Positions 1 to 7,113 of a stretch of DNA of 36,472 nucleotides are shown here, in pieces. The notes under the pieces are model-generated. The model was not told the DNA's origin, searched no databases, and saw only the letters and a list, made by a program, of their open reading frames with translations. A program made the translations under genes and the position numbers. Positions within the stretch are counted from its first letter, which is position 1. Each line of letters begins with the position of its first letter. The DNA lies in contig CBDUQN010000022.1 in the NCBI GenBank assembly GCA_965369375.1, forward strand, positions 1-36,472, in the 5' to 3' direction. Source of the stretch: CBDUQN01 sp965369375 (lineage in GTDB: Bacteria; Krumholzibacteriota; Krumholzibacteriia; Krumholzibacteriales; Krumholzibacteriaceae).

Positions 1-528
1 CCCTTCGGCGGGTACCAGTTCGGCGGCGTATTCAGGCTCGTCAATGGAGAGCTCCGGATCAAGTCAAATCCATCCTTCGGGCTCTCGATAGGCTTGTACA
101 TGCGGGAAAATGTCCTTCTCGAGTTTGATTATAGCCGGCAGGAAACGGGGATGGAGTTCGAAGAGCATCCATCGAAAGAAACAACGGACCTCTTCAACAT
201 GGCGATCGAATATTACCAGCTCGGCGCGATGTATCATTTTGGCTATGGGAAATATATTCCCTTCGGAATGATCAGTCTCGGCGCCTCGAGGTTCGATCCG
301 TACGAGTCCGAAACCGGCAGTGAGTACTTTTTTACCATAGGAGGAGCGGGCGGGGTGAAAATGTTTATTACCGACAATATCGGCGTTCGGCTTCAGGCGC
401 GGCTTCTGATTCCGTTTCAGGCGGGGAGCGATCTTTTCTGCAGGGAGGGTAACTGTCAAATAGGGGTGAGTAGCGGGACCGGCATCGCCCAGGGAGAGCT
501 TTCGGCAGGTCTTATCTTGCGATTTTAA
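1..528 (+). CDS. Outer-membrane beta-barrel protein, 5'-truncated by the window edge
   Basis: The reading frame is open from base 1 to the TAA at 526-528, so the start and signal peptide lie outside the window; the first internal ATG (94) is not the true start. The translation resembles the next gene along its length: both have a GGYQ(F/W)GG segment near the start, a GELRI segment, alternating polar/aromatic strands, LGA(S/T)RF, a (V/I)RLQARLLIPF segment, a Cys pair in a late Gly-rich loop and a C-terminus ending L(I/T)(L/I)(R/K)(F/L). An ending in F is typical of an outer-membrane barrel signal. About 175 residues are visible, consistent with a small 8-10-stranded barrel. The function is unknown; a tandem duplication with the next gene is clear from the shared motifs. 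Confidence 0.75.
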   Translation, partial: PFGGYQFGGVFRLVNGELRIKSNPSFGLSIGLYMRENVLLEFDYSRQETGMEFEEHPSKETTDLFNMAIEYYQLGAMYHFGYGKYIPFGMISLGASRFDPYESETGSEYFFTIGGAGGVKMFITDNIGVRLQARLLIPFQAGSDLFCREGNCQIGVSSGTGIAQGELSAGLILRF

Positions 529-612
529 AGGGGATTATAAATATTGTAATGCAGTGTGCGGAGGCCTCGGAAACTTTTCCAACAGAATTCTAATAACCCG
601 CAGGGCAGAGTT

Positions 613-630
613 CCACGGGCATGCCCGTGG
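613..630. repeat. Perfect 18-bp palindrome between the paired barrel genes
   Basis: CCACGGGCA followed directly by its reverse complement TGCCCGTGG. It lies in the 211-bp gap between two paralogous barrel genes with no T-run after it, so it is not an obvious intrinsic terminator. Its core is similar to the palindrome at 5234-5255 (both centred on GGCATGCC). It could be a cruciform, REP-like element or protein site. Confidence 0.6.
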
Positions 631-739
631 GTAGCTACGAAACGAGGATAAATAATTGTTTGCCGATAAGAATGTCTTTTGATATCTTCATCGATATTGA
701 AACCGAATGCATAAGTCCATTGAAAGGAGGCAGCTGGTT

Positions 740-1402
740 ATGAAATGTTTCTCGAGAATCCTCGGCGCAGTCCTTATTGCATTGCTCCTTCTCGTTGGAA
801 TGAGCTCTTCCGGTGAATGCGCCGATAAAAGAATCGAGATTACACCCTACGGCGGATACCAGTGGGGTGGTTCCCTGAAAGGGTATGAAGGCGAGCTCAG
901 GATCCCCGGCGCCGGCAACTGGGGAATCGCAGTGGATATCGAGGTGAGGCGTGATGTGATGGTGGAGTTGAACTTCAGCCGGCAGTGGACATCGCTCGAG
1001 TTATTGCCTTATTGCGGTCCCGGATCGCTGCCAAGTTGCACACGCCAATGGTACACCGCCTTCAAGATGGCGGTCGAGTACTACCAGATCGGTGGCCTGT
1101 ACGAGATTCAGAGCGGTGGTTCGGCCACGCCGTTTACTACCATGACGCTCGGGGCGACGCGCTTCGCGCCTGATGATCCGGCGTACGGTGACGAATGGAA
1201 ATTCTCGATGGCCCTCGGCCTCGGTGTCAAGGTTCCCGTCGGACAGCGTCTCGGAATACGGCTCCAGGCGCGGCTGCTGATACCGTTCCTGTGGTCGAGT
1301 GGAGGTCTCTGGTGCGGCACCGGTGGGTGTTCGATCGGCGTGGGCGGCGGTTCTTCTCTTATTCAGGGGGATATCATCGCCGGTTTGACTATCAAGTTAT
1401 AG
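740..1402 (+). CDS. Outer-membrane beta-barrel protein, paralogue of the preceding gene
   Basis: 220 residues. The start chosen is ATG 740 because AGGAGG at 725-730 sits 9 nt upstream and the protein then begins with a clean signal peptide (MKCF..., a Leu/Val/Ala core, cleavage near GECA/D). The longer ATG at 707 would add 11 residues without a ribosome binding site. The mature part is a run of alternating strands rich in Gly, Tyr and Trp, with YGGYQWGG near the start and (R/V)RLQARLLIPF late, shared with the upstream gene. Two Cys pairs are likely disulphides in extracellular loops (CGPGSLPSC; CGTGGC). It resembles small barrels of the OmpW/OmpA-transmembrane type in general shape, but no specific family is recognised. 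Ligand or role unknown. Confidence 0.78.
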   Translation: MKCFSRILGAVLIALLLLVGMSSSGECADKRIEITPYGGYQWGGSLKGYEGELRIPGAGNWGIAVDIEVRRDVMVELNFSRQWTSLELLPYCGPGSLPSCTRQWYTAFKMAVEYYQIGGLYEIQSGGSATPFTTMTLGATRFAPDDPAYGDEWKFSMALGLGVKVPVGQRLGIRLQARLLIPFLWSSGGLWCGTGGCSIGVGGGSSLIQGDIIAGLTIKL

Positions 1403-1464
1403 GTATTCGAGAGAGTTAGAAACATTTAAGAGATTATTTCGTTATTTTCAAAAGGGAGACGCAC

Positions 1465-1935
1465 ATGTTCAAGCGATGTATCCTGGTTTTCGTGACGGTA
1501 ATGCTCGTTGCCTCGGCCTCTTACGGCCAGGACCCGGATATCGAAGCGTATCTCGAGCTCATGCGGTCCGATGTCCGCGCAAACAAGGTCGCCATCATTA
1601 CCGAGGTTATGAAGTTTTCAACAGAGGAATCCGAAGCGTTCTGGCCTATCTACCGCAAGTACGAGCTCGAGCTCAGCGCGCTGCATGACGAGTTGATCGC
1701 GCTCATCAAGGATTACGGTGAAAATTACTTCACCTTGACGGACGAGAAGGCGAATGAATTGATGAAGGGAGCGATGAAGTTCGACGAAAAGGAATTGAAG
1801 CTCCAGAAAAAATATTTCACGAGGTACAAGAAAGTGCTTCCGGCAAAAAGCGCAGCGAAATACATGCAGCTCGAGCGGCAGATAACCGCGATGATCAATC
1901 TGCAGATCGCTTCGGAATTGCCGTTGATCGATTAG
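1465..1935 (+). CDS. Spy/CpxP-like periplasmic helical protein
   Basis: 156 residues. An N-terminal signal peptide (MFKRCILVFVTVMLVASASYGQ) is followed by an almost entirely helical, highly charged mature protein. It carries an EAFWPIYRKYE segment and a late ALPA-type helix (VLPAKSAAKYMQLERQI). This pattern is known from short periplasmic proteins annotated as Spy/CpxP-like or as sensors of ECF sigma factors in Bacteroidetes-type genomes; such proteins are thought to act as periplasmic chaperones or stress sensors. The ribosome site GGGAG (about 8 nt upstream) supports ATG 1465. No sigma or anti-sigma gene lies beside it here, so an envelope-stress role is inference. It sits 62 bp after the barrel gene and probably shares its transcript. 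Confidence 0.6.
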   Translation: MFKRCILVFVTVMLVASASYGQDPDIEAYLELMRSDVRANKVAIITEVMKFSTEESEAFWPIYRKYELELSALHDELIALIKDYGENYFTLTDEKANELMKGAMKFDEKELKLQKKYFTRYKKVLPAKSAAKYMQLERQITAMINLQIASELPLID

Positions 1936-2036
1936 CGCTGTAAATTCAGAGAATAGTGAGGGGGAGGTCTGCATTACGTTTGCTTTCAAAGGGATAATAC
2001 TCTCCGCCGCCCGCGCTTCAGAAGGAGGTTAGCAGC

Positions 2037-2723
2037 ATGGATGCAATTATGAAGCTGGGAGTGAGGCAGTTGCTTTTTATTGCGCTCATTCTCATGTGCG
2101 CACCGTTCTTGTATCTGTCATGTGCGCCGGATACCGGGTTCAACACCCTTTCGGACTATGATGTCGTCGTCACGTTGTACGACAAGGACTTCAATTACGC
2201 ATCACTCGCGACGTATACACTCGTCGATACCGTCATGCATATCATCGATGAGGACGATCCACCGGAAGACGACGAGATAAGCAGGGGATTCGACGATCTC
2301 ATACTCACCACAATCGATAACAACATGAAGGCATATGGGTATCAGGAAGTCGATCCCGACCAGGAAACACCCGATGTATTCGTTGTTGTTCAGGTGACAA
2401 CAACGAAATATAAAGGTGCCGGCTACGTGCCCGGCTATGGCGGATGGTGCGGATACTGGTGCTATTATCCAGGATGGCCCGGCTGGGGGCCCGGGTGGGG
2501 AGGATACTATCCCGGATACTGGCACGAATACGAATACTCGACCGGCACGATTTTCATAGAATTGTGGGACGGCAAGAATTCGAGTGATGAGGATATAATA
2601 GTGTTATGGGAGGGTTCGATGAACGGACTGCTCGGCGACACATCGAGTGGTGCATCGAACCGTATCAGTCGTGGGATCAATAAGGCCTTCGAGCAATCTC
2701 CGTATCTCAAGCAGACGAATTGA
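2037..2723 (+). CDS. DUF4136-family lipoprotein
   Basis: 228 residues. A lipoprotein signal is visible: a hydrophobic stretch followed by the lipobox LYLSC (Cys near residue 29), then a linker and the DUF4136 pattern: an early YDVVVTLYDKDFNYASLATY segment (compare the F..Y.TY.W start of the family), a central region with the PDVFVVVQV strand, a Gly/Tyr/Trp/Pro-rich loop at about 128-165, then GTIFIELWD and a final helix around ISRGINKAFEQSP. GGAGG at 2024-2028 lies 8 nt before ATG 2037. DUF4136 proteins are usually outer-membrane-anchored and of unknown function. Two further members occur at 10824 and 11500, though this one is more divergent, with VLWEGSM where they have VWRGTA or IWRGTA. Confidence 0.75.
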   Translation: MDAIMKLGVRQLLFIALILMCAPFLYLSCAPDTGFNTLSDYDVVVTLYDKDFNYASLATYTLVDTVMHIIDEDDPPEDDEISRGFDDLILTTIDNNMKAYGYQEVDPDQETPDVFVVVQVTTTKYKGAGYVPGYGGWCGYWCYYPGWPGWGPGWGGYYPGYWHEYEYSTGTIFIELWDGKNSSDEDIIVLWEGSMNGLLGDTSSGASNRISRGINKAFEQSPYLKQTN

Positions 2724-2766
2724 GGACGTGTCTATGTATGAAAATAATCGATTGGGGAGGATAAAA

Positions 2767-3372
2767 ATGAGATTTTTTCTGGCATTCATACTATTGCTTG
2801 CCCTCACTTCCGGCGCGTACGCCCAGTACGGCATAGGTAGTGTCTATTACAGTGTTTCATTCCCTACGGGTGATATGCGGGACTTCATCAGTAAGACGAG
2901 CTGGCGCGGATTCGGACTCGAAGGCAGGAGGTTTATGTCCGACAAGACATCCGTTGGCATCGCCTGGCAGTGGAACACCTTTCATGAGCAAACCGATAGG
3001 CTGATTTCACTCGAGCTCGAGAATATCGACGGCGATGTAAGCGGCCATCAGTTTCGCCGTATCTATGCGACACCGATCCTCGTGACGGGCCATTACTACA
3101 TGCAATCCACCGAGGGGTACCGGAATGTGCTGCCGTATCTCGGTGTTGGTGTAGGCGCCTACTGGATTCAGAGGAGGCTCGAAATCGGCATCGTTGCCTT
3201 CGAGAGGTCCGCTTGGCATTTCGCGCTCGCACCGGAGGGGGGCGTCGTCATCCCGATGGGGTACGATTCGAACCTCCTGCTCAATGTGAAGTATTGTTAC
3301 GCATTCGAGAGCGGTGATTCGCCGGCATACGCGTACTGGAACGTTAATATCGGTGTCACCTACTCGATGTAG
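2767..3372 (+). CDS. Outer-membrane beta-barrel protein
   Basis: 201 residues from ATG 2767, chosen because GGGGAGG (2754-2760) ends 6 nt before it and the product then starts with a signal peptide (MRFFLAFILLLALTSGAYAQ). The open frame runs further upstream, but that part overlaps the DUF4136 gene and has no ribosome site. The mature protein shows alternating strands: YGIGSVYYSVSFPTGD, a GLEGRRF segment, GVGVGAYWIQRRLEIG, APEGGVVIPMGYDSNLLLNVKYCYAF, and ends VNIGVTYSM. This shape is common to opacity/OmpW-like barrels with a periplasmic entry strand. It is separated by only 43 bp from the lipoprotein gene, so co-transcription is likely. The ligand is unknown. Confidence 0.7.
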   Translation: MRFFLAFILLLALTSGAYAQYGIGSVYYSVSFPTGDMRDFISKTSWRGFGLEGRRFMSDKTSVGIAWQWNTFHEQTDRLISLELENIDGDVSGHQFRRIYATPILVTGHYYMQSTEGYRNVLPYLGVGVGAYWIQRRLEIGIVAFERSAWHFALAPEGGVVIPMGYDSNLLLNVKYCYAFESGDSPAYAYWNVNIGVTYSM

Positions 3373-3430
3373 GTTTCCTTTGATGTACATCGTTGTCGCC
3401 GAATTAATGTAAGGTGATAATGGTAAAATT

Positions 3431-3496
3431 CTATCGCTCAGTGGCGATAGTCGAAGAGATCGTGGTGGAGATGCCGTCATCCGACGAGCCGGATGA
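3431..3496. other. Two adjacent hairpins in the gap before the sigma-54 activator
   Basis: The 264-bp gap 3373-3636 holds two perfect 7-bp stems: CTATCGC (3431-3437) with GCGATAG (3444-3450), loop of 6; and TCATCCG (3477-3483) with CGGATGA (3490-3496), loop of 6. Neither is followed by a T-run. They could be weak terminators for the barrel operon or operators for the regulator gene. No convincing -35/-10 pair was seen here. Confidence 0.4.
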
Positions 3497-3636
3497 GTTC
3501 AGCTCAGTCTGGCGCTTTAGCTTTTAGACGCTATCAGAGATTCAATTACAAGCGGTCTATCCTATTAATTCGAGCAGCAAACGGCATATGAAGCGGTATT
3601 TTGGGCTCGCTATGGTGGATCAAATCTCATTGAGTA

Positions 3637-5205
3637 ATGAATAATAACGATCAATCCAAATCACAACTCATCAAGCAGCTCGAAGAGCGGCTGCGGTTCG
3701 AACAATTGATAGCAAATCTTTCCGCACAATTCGTAAATATTAAAGCTGAAGATGTTGATGGACAAATCGAGAGTGGATTAAGCCAGATCGTAGAGTTTTT
3801 CGGTGTCGACAGAAGCACACTTTTCCAATTCTCCGAAGACGGCACTGGGGTTACCTCCAGCCATTCCTGTGCCGTTTCCGGAGTGAAGCCGGCGGATGGG
3901 ATTCGAGTTGATATAGAATTTCCCTGGAGTACGAAAAAATGGAGCCGTGGTGAGGTCATGCACTTCTCTTCGATCGATGATCTACCGGCGGAAGCCGAAT
4001 CGGATCAGGATAGCTTTCGTAAGCTGGATCTCAAATCGACATTGACGATTCCGCTCTCGGTAGGAGGAACGATCGGCTATGTCATTGCGATCGGGACCGT
4101 GAGAAAGGAACGAAGCTGGCAAACGGATGCGGATATTATACCTCGGCTCCGTTTGCTCGGAGAGGTATTTGTTAATTCGCTAGCGCGAAAAAAATCAGAA
4201 GAGACAATTCACAGTTTAATTCAGCGGTTGAAAACGGATAATATTTACCTGAGTGAAGAGATGGAGCGGAGTTGCGAGTTCGGCGAGATGGTAGGACAGA
4301 GCGAGAGCATGGAATACGTATGCCACCGAATCAAGCAGGTGGCTCCGACATCGACAACGGTTCTCATACTCGGAGAGACAGGTACCGGCAAGGAACTAGT
4401 CGCCCGTGCCGTGCATCGAACGAGCGATCGCAACGAGAGACCTCTTGTCAAAGTCAACTGCTCCAACCTCCCGGCAACATTGATAGAGAGGGAGCTGTTC
4501 GGTCACGAGAGGGGCGCCTTTTCAGGCGCGCACCAGCGGCAGATCGGCAGGTTCGAATATGCCGATGGAGCTACGTTATTCCTCGATGAGATCGGGGAGC
4601 TTCCCCTCGAGCTTCAGCCAAAGCTTCTGCGGGTACTGCAGGACGGGGAATTCGAGCGATTGGGCAATCCGCGCACGTTGCAGACGGATGTCAGGATTAT
4701 AGCAGCTACGAACAAGGATCTCGGCAAGGAAATAGAGGAAGGGCGGTTCCGGCGTGACCTTTATTATCGCTTGAATGTTTTTCCTATCAGTGTTCCGCCC
4801 TTGCGTGAGCGAATCGACGATATTCCGCTCCTGGTCAGGGCGTTGGCACAGAAGATCGGGCTGAGACTGGGCAAGAAATTCAAGTCCGTTCCAAAGCGAA
4901 TGATGATCGCGTTACAGGACTATGATTGGCCAGGTAATATTCGTGAACTGGAAAATCTCATCGAGCGCGCCATGATCGTTTCCTCGGATTTGGAACTTCG
5001 CATAGAACAACCGGGGCAAATAATTCCAAATGACGTACAGAATAACACGTTGAAAGTAGCCCAACGGGTTCATATTCTGCGCATCCTGGAGAAGACGAAC
5101 TGGAAGATCAAAGGGGATAACGGCGCGGCGGAAGTGCTTGGACTCAAATCCAGCACGCTGCGGGACCGGATGAAGAAATTAGGCATTGAACGGTCCAATC
5201 GTTGA
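3637..5205 (+). CDS. FhlA-like sigma-54-dependent transcriptional activator (GAF + AAA+ + Fis-type HTH)
   Basis: 522 residues. Residues about 20-180 form a GAF-type sensory domain (FFGVDRSTLFQF, LTIPLSVGGTIGYVIAIG); about 188-212 is a linker helix. The central sigma-54 AAA+ domain has Walker A GETGTGKE at 246-253, the loop-1 motif as GAFSGA at 293-298 (canonical GAFTGA), Walker B TLFLDEIGEL at 313-322, and RRDLYYRLNVFPISVPPLRER at 372-392 with the arginine fingers. WPGNIRELENLIERA follows, then a Fis-like helix-turn-helix at about 474-520 (AAEVLGLKSSTLRDRMKKLGI). The whole matches the FhlA/Zra-type architecture with one GAF domain and no receiver domain, so it probably senses a small ligand directly. 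It is followed by a candidate -24/-12 promoter and a metabolic/transport gene set, its likely target. The ribosome site is weak. Confidence 0.92.
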   Translation: MNNNDQSKSQLIKQLEERLRFEQLIANLSAQFVNIKAEDVDGQIESGLSQIVEFFGVDRSTLFQFSEDGTGVTSSHSCAVSGVKPADGIRVDIEFPWSTKKWSRGEVMHFSSIDDLPAEAESDQDSFRKLDLKSTLTIPLSVGGTIGYVIAIGTVRKERSWQTDADIIPRLRLLGEVFVNSLARKKSEETIHSLIQRLKTDNIYLSEEMERSCEFGEMVGQSESMEYVCHRIKQVAPTSTTVLILGETGTGKELVARAVHRTSDRNERPLVKVNCSNLPATLIERELFGHERGAFSGAHQRQIGRFEYADGATLFLDEIGELPLELQPKLLRVLQDGEFERLGNPRTLQTDVRIIAATNKDLGKEIEEGRFRRDLYYRLNVFPISVPPLRERIDDIPLLVRALAQKIGLRLGKKFKSVPKRMMIALQDYDWPGNIRELENLIERAMIVSSDLELRIEQPGQIIPNDVQNNTLKVAQRVHILRILEKTNWKIKGDNGAAEVLGLKSSTLRDRMKKLGIERSNR

Positions 5206-5216
5206 TTATAAAAAGA

Positions 5217-5255
5217 GACGGCATACCGCCCCCAAAGGACGGCATGCCGTCCTTT
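5217..5255 (+). terminator. Nested palindromic hairpin after the activator gene
   Basis: A perfect 22-bp palindrome (arm AAAGGACGGCA, 5234-5244, and its complement 5245-5255) lies 29 bp after the stop. A second copy of GACGGCAT at 5217-5224 can pair alternatively with ATGCCGTC at 5244-5251. It ends in CCTTTG rather than a long T-run, so termination is plausible but not certain. The 275-bp gap to the next gene otherwise holds the promoter and dyad described separately. Confidence 0.5.
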
Positions 5256-5349
5256 GTATAGTCCCACCCACCCTCATTTCCACAGGCGATTCTCCATTAA
5301 TCTATTTATAATCAAATTGTTACGATTGTTTCATGGCCTGCCCGTTCAT

Positions 5350-5365
5350 TGGCATGATACTTGGT
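5350..5365 (+). promoter_or_regulatory. Candidate sigma-54 (-24/-12) promoter
   Basis: TGGCAT at 5350-5355, one purine, four bases, then TTGG at 5361-5364. This matches TGGCAY-R-N4-TTGC except for the last C of the -12 element. It faces the ABM/lyase/transporter genes and lies just downstream of a sigma-54 activator gene, which raises its credibility. The -12 mismatch at a normally conserved base is a real weakness. Confidence 0.4.
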
Positions 5366-5372
5366 CTTACAA

Positions 5373-5390
5373 ATAGGTGCTTTTACCTAT
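5373..5390. promoter_or_regulatory. Inverted repeat next to the candidate sigma-54 start site
   Basis: ATAGGT (5373-5378), six-base spacer, ACCTAT (5385-5390). It would overlap the transcription start predicted from the -12 element. It could be an operator or a 5'-leader hairpin; no known regulator is matched. Confidence 0.3.
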
Positions 5391-5480
5391 GTGTGAGTTG
5401 GCGCCGGCTTTATAGGCAAAACATTGATGAGTCCTATGCATCCCAATCTAGGTTAGCTTTTTGTACGCAAGGATTTCAAC

Positions 5481-5834
5481 TTGGCTTCAAGAATGGTTGA
5501 GTGCACTCTGAGCATTAAGCTGAAAAATGGTAGGGAAAGGGAATTTCAGCAGGAACTGGATGGTTTCGGCTCCAACCCTGGATTGATCAGACGACTGCGT
5601 ATGACCCGCGGCTGTCTGAGCTATCGTGTTCGAAGCGATAGCAATCAGAAATACGAATTCATCATTGAATCAGAGTGGAGGAGTTCGGAGGAGATGGAAG
5701 AGCATTTCCGGGGTAATAATTTCACCATTCTTCTCGGAGCCATCAGGGTCTTGTGCCAGACGTGTGATGTGAGAATAACGGATGGCACGAGATCGGCCGG
5801 GATGGAAGCGATCGAGGAAGCGCGTTATCAATAG
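5481..5834 (+). CDS. ABM-like small protein (antibiotic biosynthesis monooxygenase / quinol monooxygenase fold)
   Basis: 117 residues if it starts at TTG 5481, which has AAGGA at 5469-5473 seven bases upstream; the ATG at 5493 (113 residues) lacks a well-placed ribosome site. The order of elements fits a ferredoxin-like dimeric alpha-beta barrel: strand VECTLSIKLKNGREREF, helix, RMTRGCLSYRVRSD, strand KYEFIIESEWRSSEEMEEHFRGNNF, and a last strand with CQTCDVRI. The GC.SYRV...(Y/F)....W.S...M..H pattern is typical of the ABM superfamily. Members include quinol monooxygenases and heme-degrading enzymes, but many are uncharacterised, so no reaction is assigned. It is the first gene after the candidate sigma-54 promoter and lies about 107 bp before the lyase gene. 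Confidence 0.65.
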   Translation: MASRMVECTLSIKLKNGREREFQQELDGFGSNPGLIRRLRMTRGCLSYRVRSDSNQKYEFIIESEWRSSEEMEEHFRGNNFTILLGAIRVLCQTCDVRITDGTRSAGMEAIEEARYQ

Positions 5835-5941
5835 ATGCCAAGTTATAAAGCGCGATCACAATTACCGGATAGAGAAAGGGGGGGGTTGGATGCAGGAAAT
5901 GAATCTTTTGATGGATGTCTAAAACATGGAGGAGGCAAGAA

Positions 5942-6997
5942 ATGAAGTACAAAAGTAAAAAGGAAGCGAAACAGTGGTCGATGGAGACCTTTGGTCATGG
6001 CGGCTTGATCGCCACAATACCGACACCTTTCCACGACGACACACTGGAGATTCATGAAGAGGATCTCAGGAATACCGTCAGGTATATCATCGACTGCAAG
6101 AACGACGGGCTGTTCTTCCTTGGGAATGTCGGGGAGTTCTACTCGTTGACCCGAGAAGAGCGGATGAAAGTGGTCGAGATCGTGGCAGATGAATCCAAGG
6201 GGAAGATCGCCATAATGCCCCAGACGGCTCATCACTCTGCGAGAGAGGCGATCATACTGTCCAAGCACGCTCAGGAAGCCGGCTGCGACCTGGTGGTGCT
6301 TCTCACCTCGTATTTCCAGTGCGCCACACAACAGTCCATCGGGCAGTGGTGGAGAGAGGTGTGCAAACCGCTGGAGATCGGAACCGTCTTCTACGACAGC
6401 CCGCTTTCCCAGCTCGCGACCTCGGACACGCTCGCAAGCCTCGCGCTCGAGATCCCTAATATCTGCGGGGTCAAGGATGGTCGTCCGGACCTGATGTGGT
6501 GCTCTGATGTAGAACGGAAGGCCGACTACAAGATCTGGGTGAGTGATCCGCTGGAAGACCACTGGCCGCAGGAGATGAAGGTGATGAAAAATCCCTGCCA
6601 TTGCACCAGTTGGCACCTGTGGCTCCTGCAGGAGCCCGGCTATACGCCGATCCGCGACTACACCGAGCTGATCATGGCCGGCAAGTGGGAAGAGGGCCTG
6701 AAGAAGTACAACGAGATCGAGGCTGGGCGGCAGCTCTTGAACGACTTCTTCTGGCCGAATTACCGCAAGGGTGTCTACGTCGTAGGCTTCTGGAAGTACT
6801 GGTTGGAGCTCAAGGGCGTCGTCAGTGGCCACAAGGTGAGGCCGCCCCTGCTGGACATGACCGAGGAAGAAGAGGCATGGCTGAAGGGGCGTGTGGAGCT
6901 ATTGGCCAAGGGTGAGGGGCCGAGGGCCATGAAGGACCTCAAGCCATATCCGCTGCAGGTGAGAGACAGTTCGACTTCAGGGCCGATGGGAATCTAA
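5942..6997 (+). CDS. Dihydrodipicolinate synthase (DapA)-family lyase/aldolase
   Basis: 351 residues from ATG 5942, which has GGAGGAGG ending about 6 nt upstream; an in-frame ATG at 5915 would place that ribosome site inside the gene. A class I (Schiff-base) TIM barrel is indicated by GGLIATIPTPF near the start, GNVGEFYSLT (61-70), Tyr151 in VFYDSP and the Schiff-base Lys178 in CGVKDG. The Tyr-Lys spacing matches the family. The usual GTTGE motif is GNVGE, so the Thr pair used by true dihydrodipicolinate synthase is missing, and the protein is longer than the roughly 290-300 residue DapA type. This argues for another 2-oxo acid lyase/aldolase, not lysine synthesis. It lies next to an ABM protein and a BASS transporter. 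By hand count Leu uses more CTG than CTC, the reverse of tyrS in this window, a faint hint of different ancestry. Confidence 0.82.
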   Translation: MKYKSKKEAKQWSMETFGHGGLIATIPTPFHDDTLEIHEEDLRNTVRYIIDCKNDGLFFLGNVGEFYSLTREERMKVVEIVADESKGKIAIMPQTAHHSAREAIILSKHAQEAGCDLVVLLTSYFQCATQQSIGQWWREVCKPLEIGTVFYDSPLSQLATSDTLASLALEIPNICGVKDGRPDLMWCSDVERKADYKIWVSDPLEDHWPQEMKVMKNPCHCTSWHLWLLQEPGYTPIRDYTELIMAGKWEEGLKKYNEIEAGRQLLNDFFWPNYRKGVYVVGFWKYWLELKGVVSGHKVRPPLLDMTEEEEAWLKGRVELLAKGEGPRAMKDLKPYPLQVRDSSTSGPMGI

Positions 6998-7026
6998 GAG
7001 ACGGCCTCGACGGACATCAGATCCTG

Positions 7027-7058
7027 GACCGTGGGGGCGGGATTTCGCCCCCACGGTC
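7027..7058 (+). terminator. Strong GC-rich hairpin between lyase and transporter genes
   Basis: A perfect 13-bp stem: GACCGTGGGGGCG (7027-7039) and CGCCCCCACGGTC (7046-7058), six-base loop. No T-run follows, so it may attenuate transcription, protect the upstream mRNA from 3' exonucleases, or both. Confidence 0.5.
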
Positions 7059-7113
7059 TCCCATGTGTGTATCGTAGAGAAAGCCCAAGCGAATCGGAAG
7101 GGAGATATCCTCC

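Noticed and set aside
5401..5440. Second sigma-54 site (TTGGCGCCGGCTTTATAG)
   Set aside because: The -24-like half is present but the -12 half is TTTAT, without the GC.
5843..6832. Antisense ORF of 329 codons opposite the DapA-family gene
   Set aside because: It has no signal, domain or ribosome site and mirrors the GC-rich third-position pattern of the real gene.
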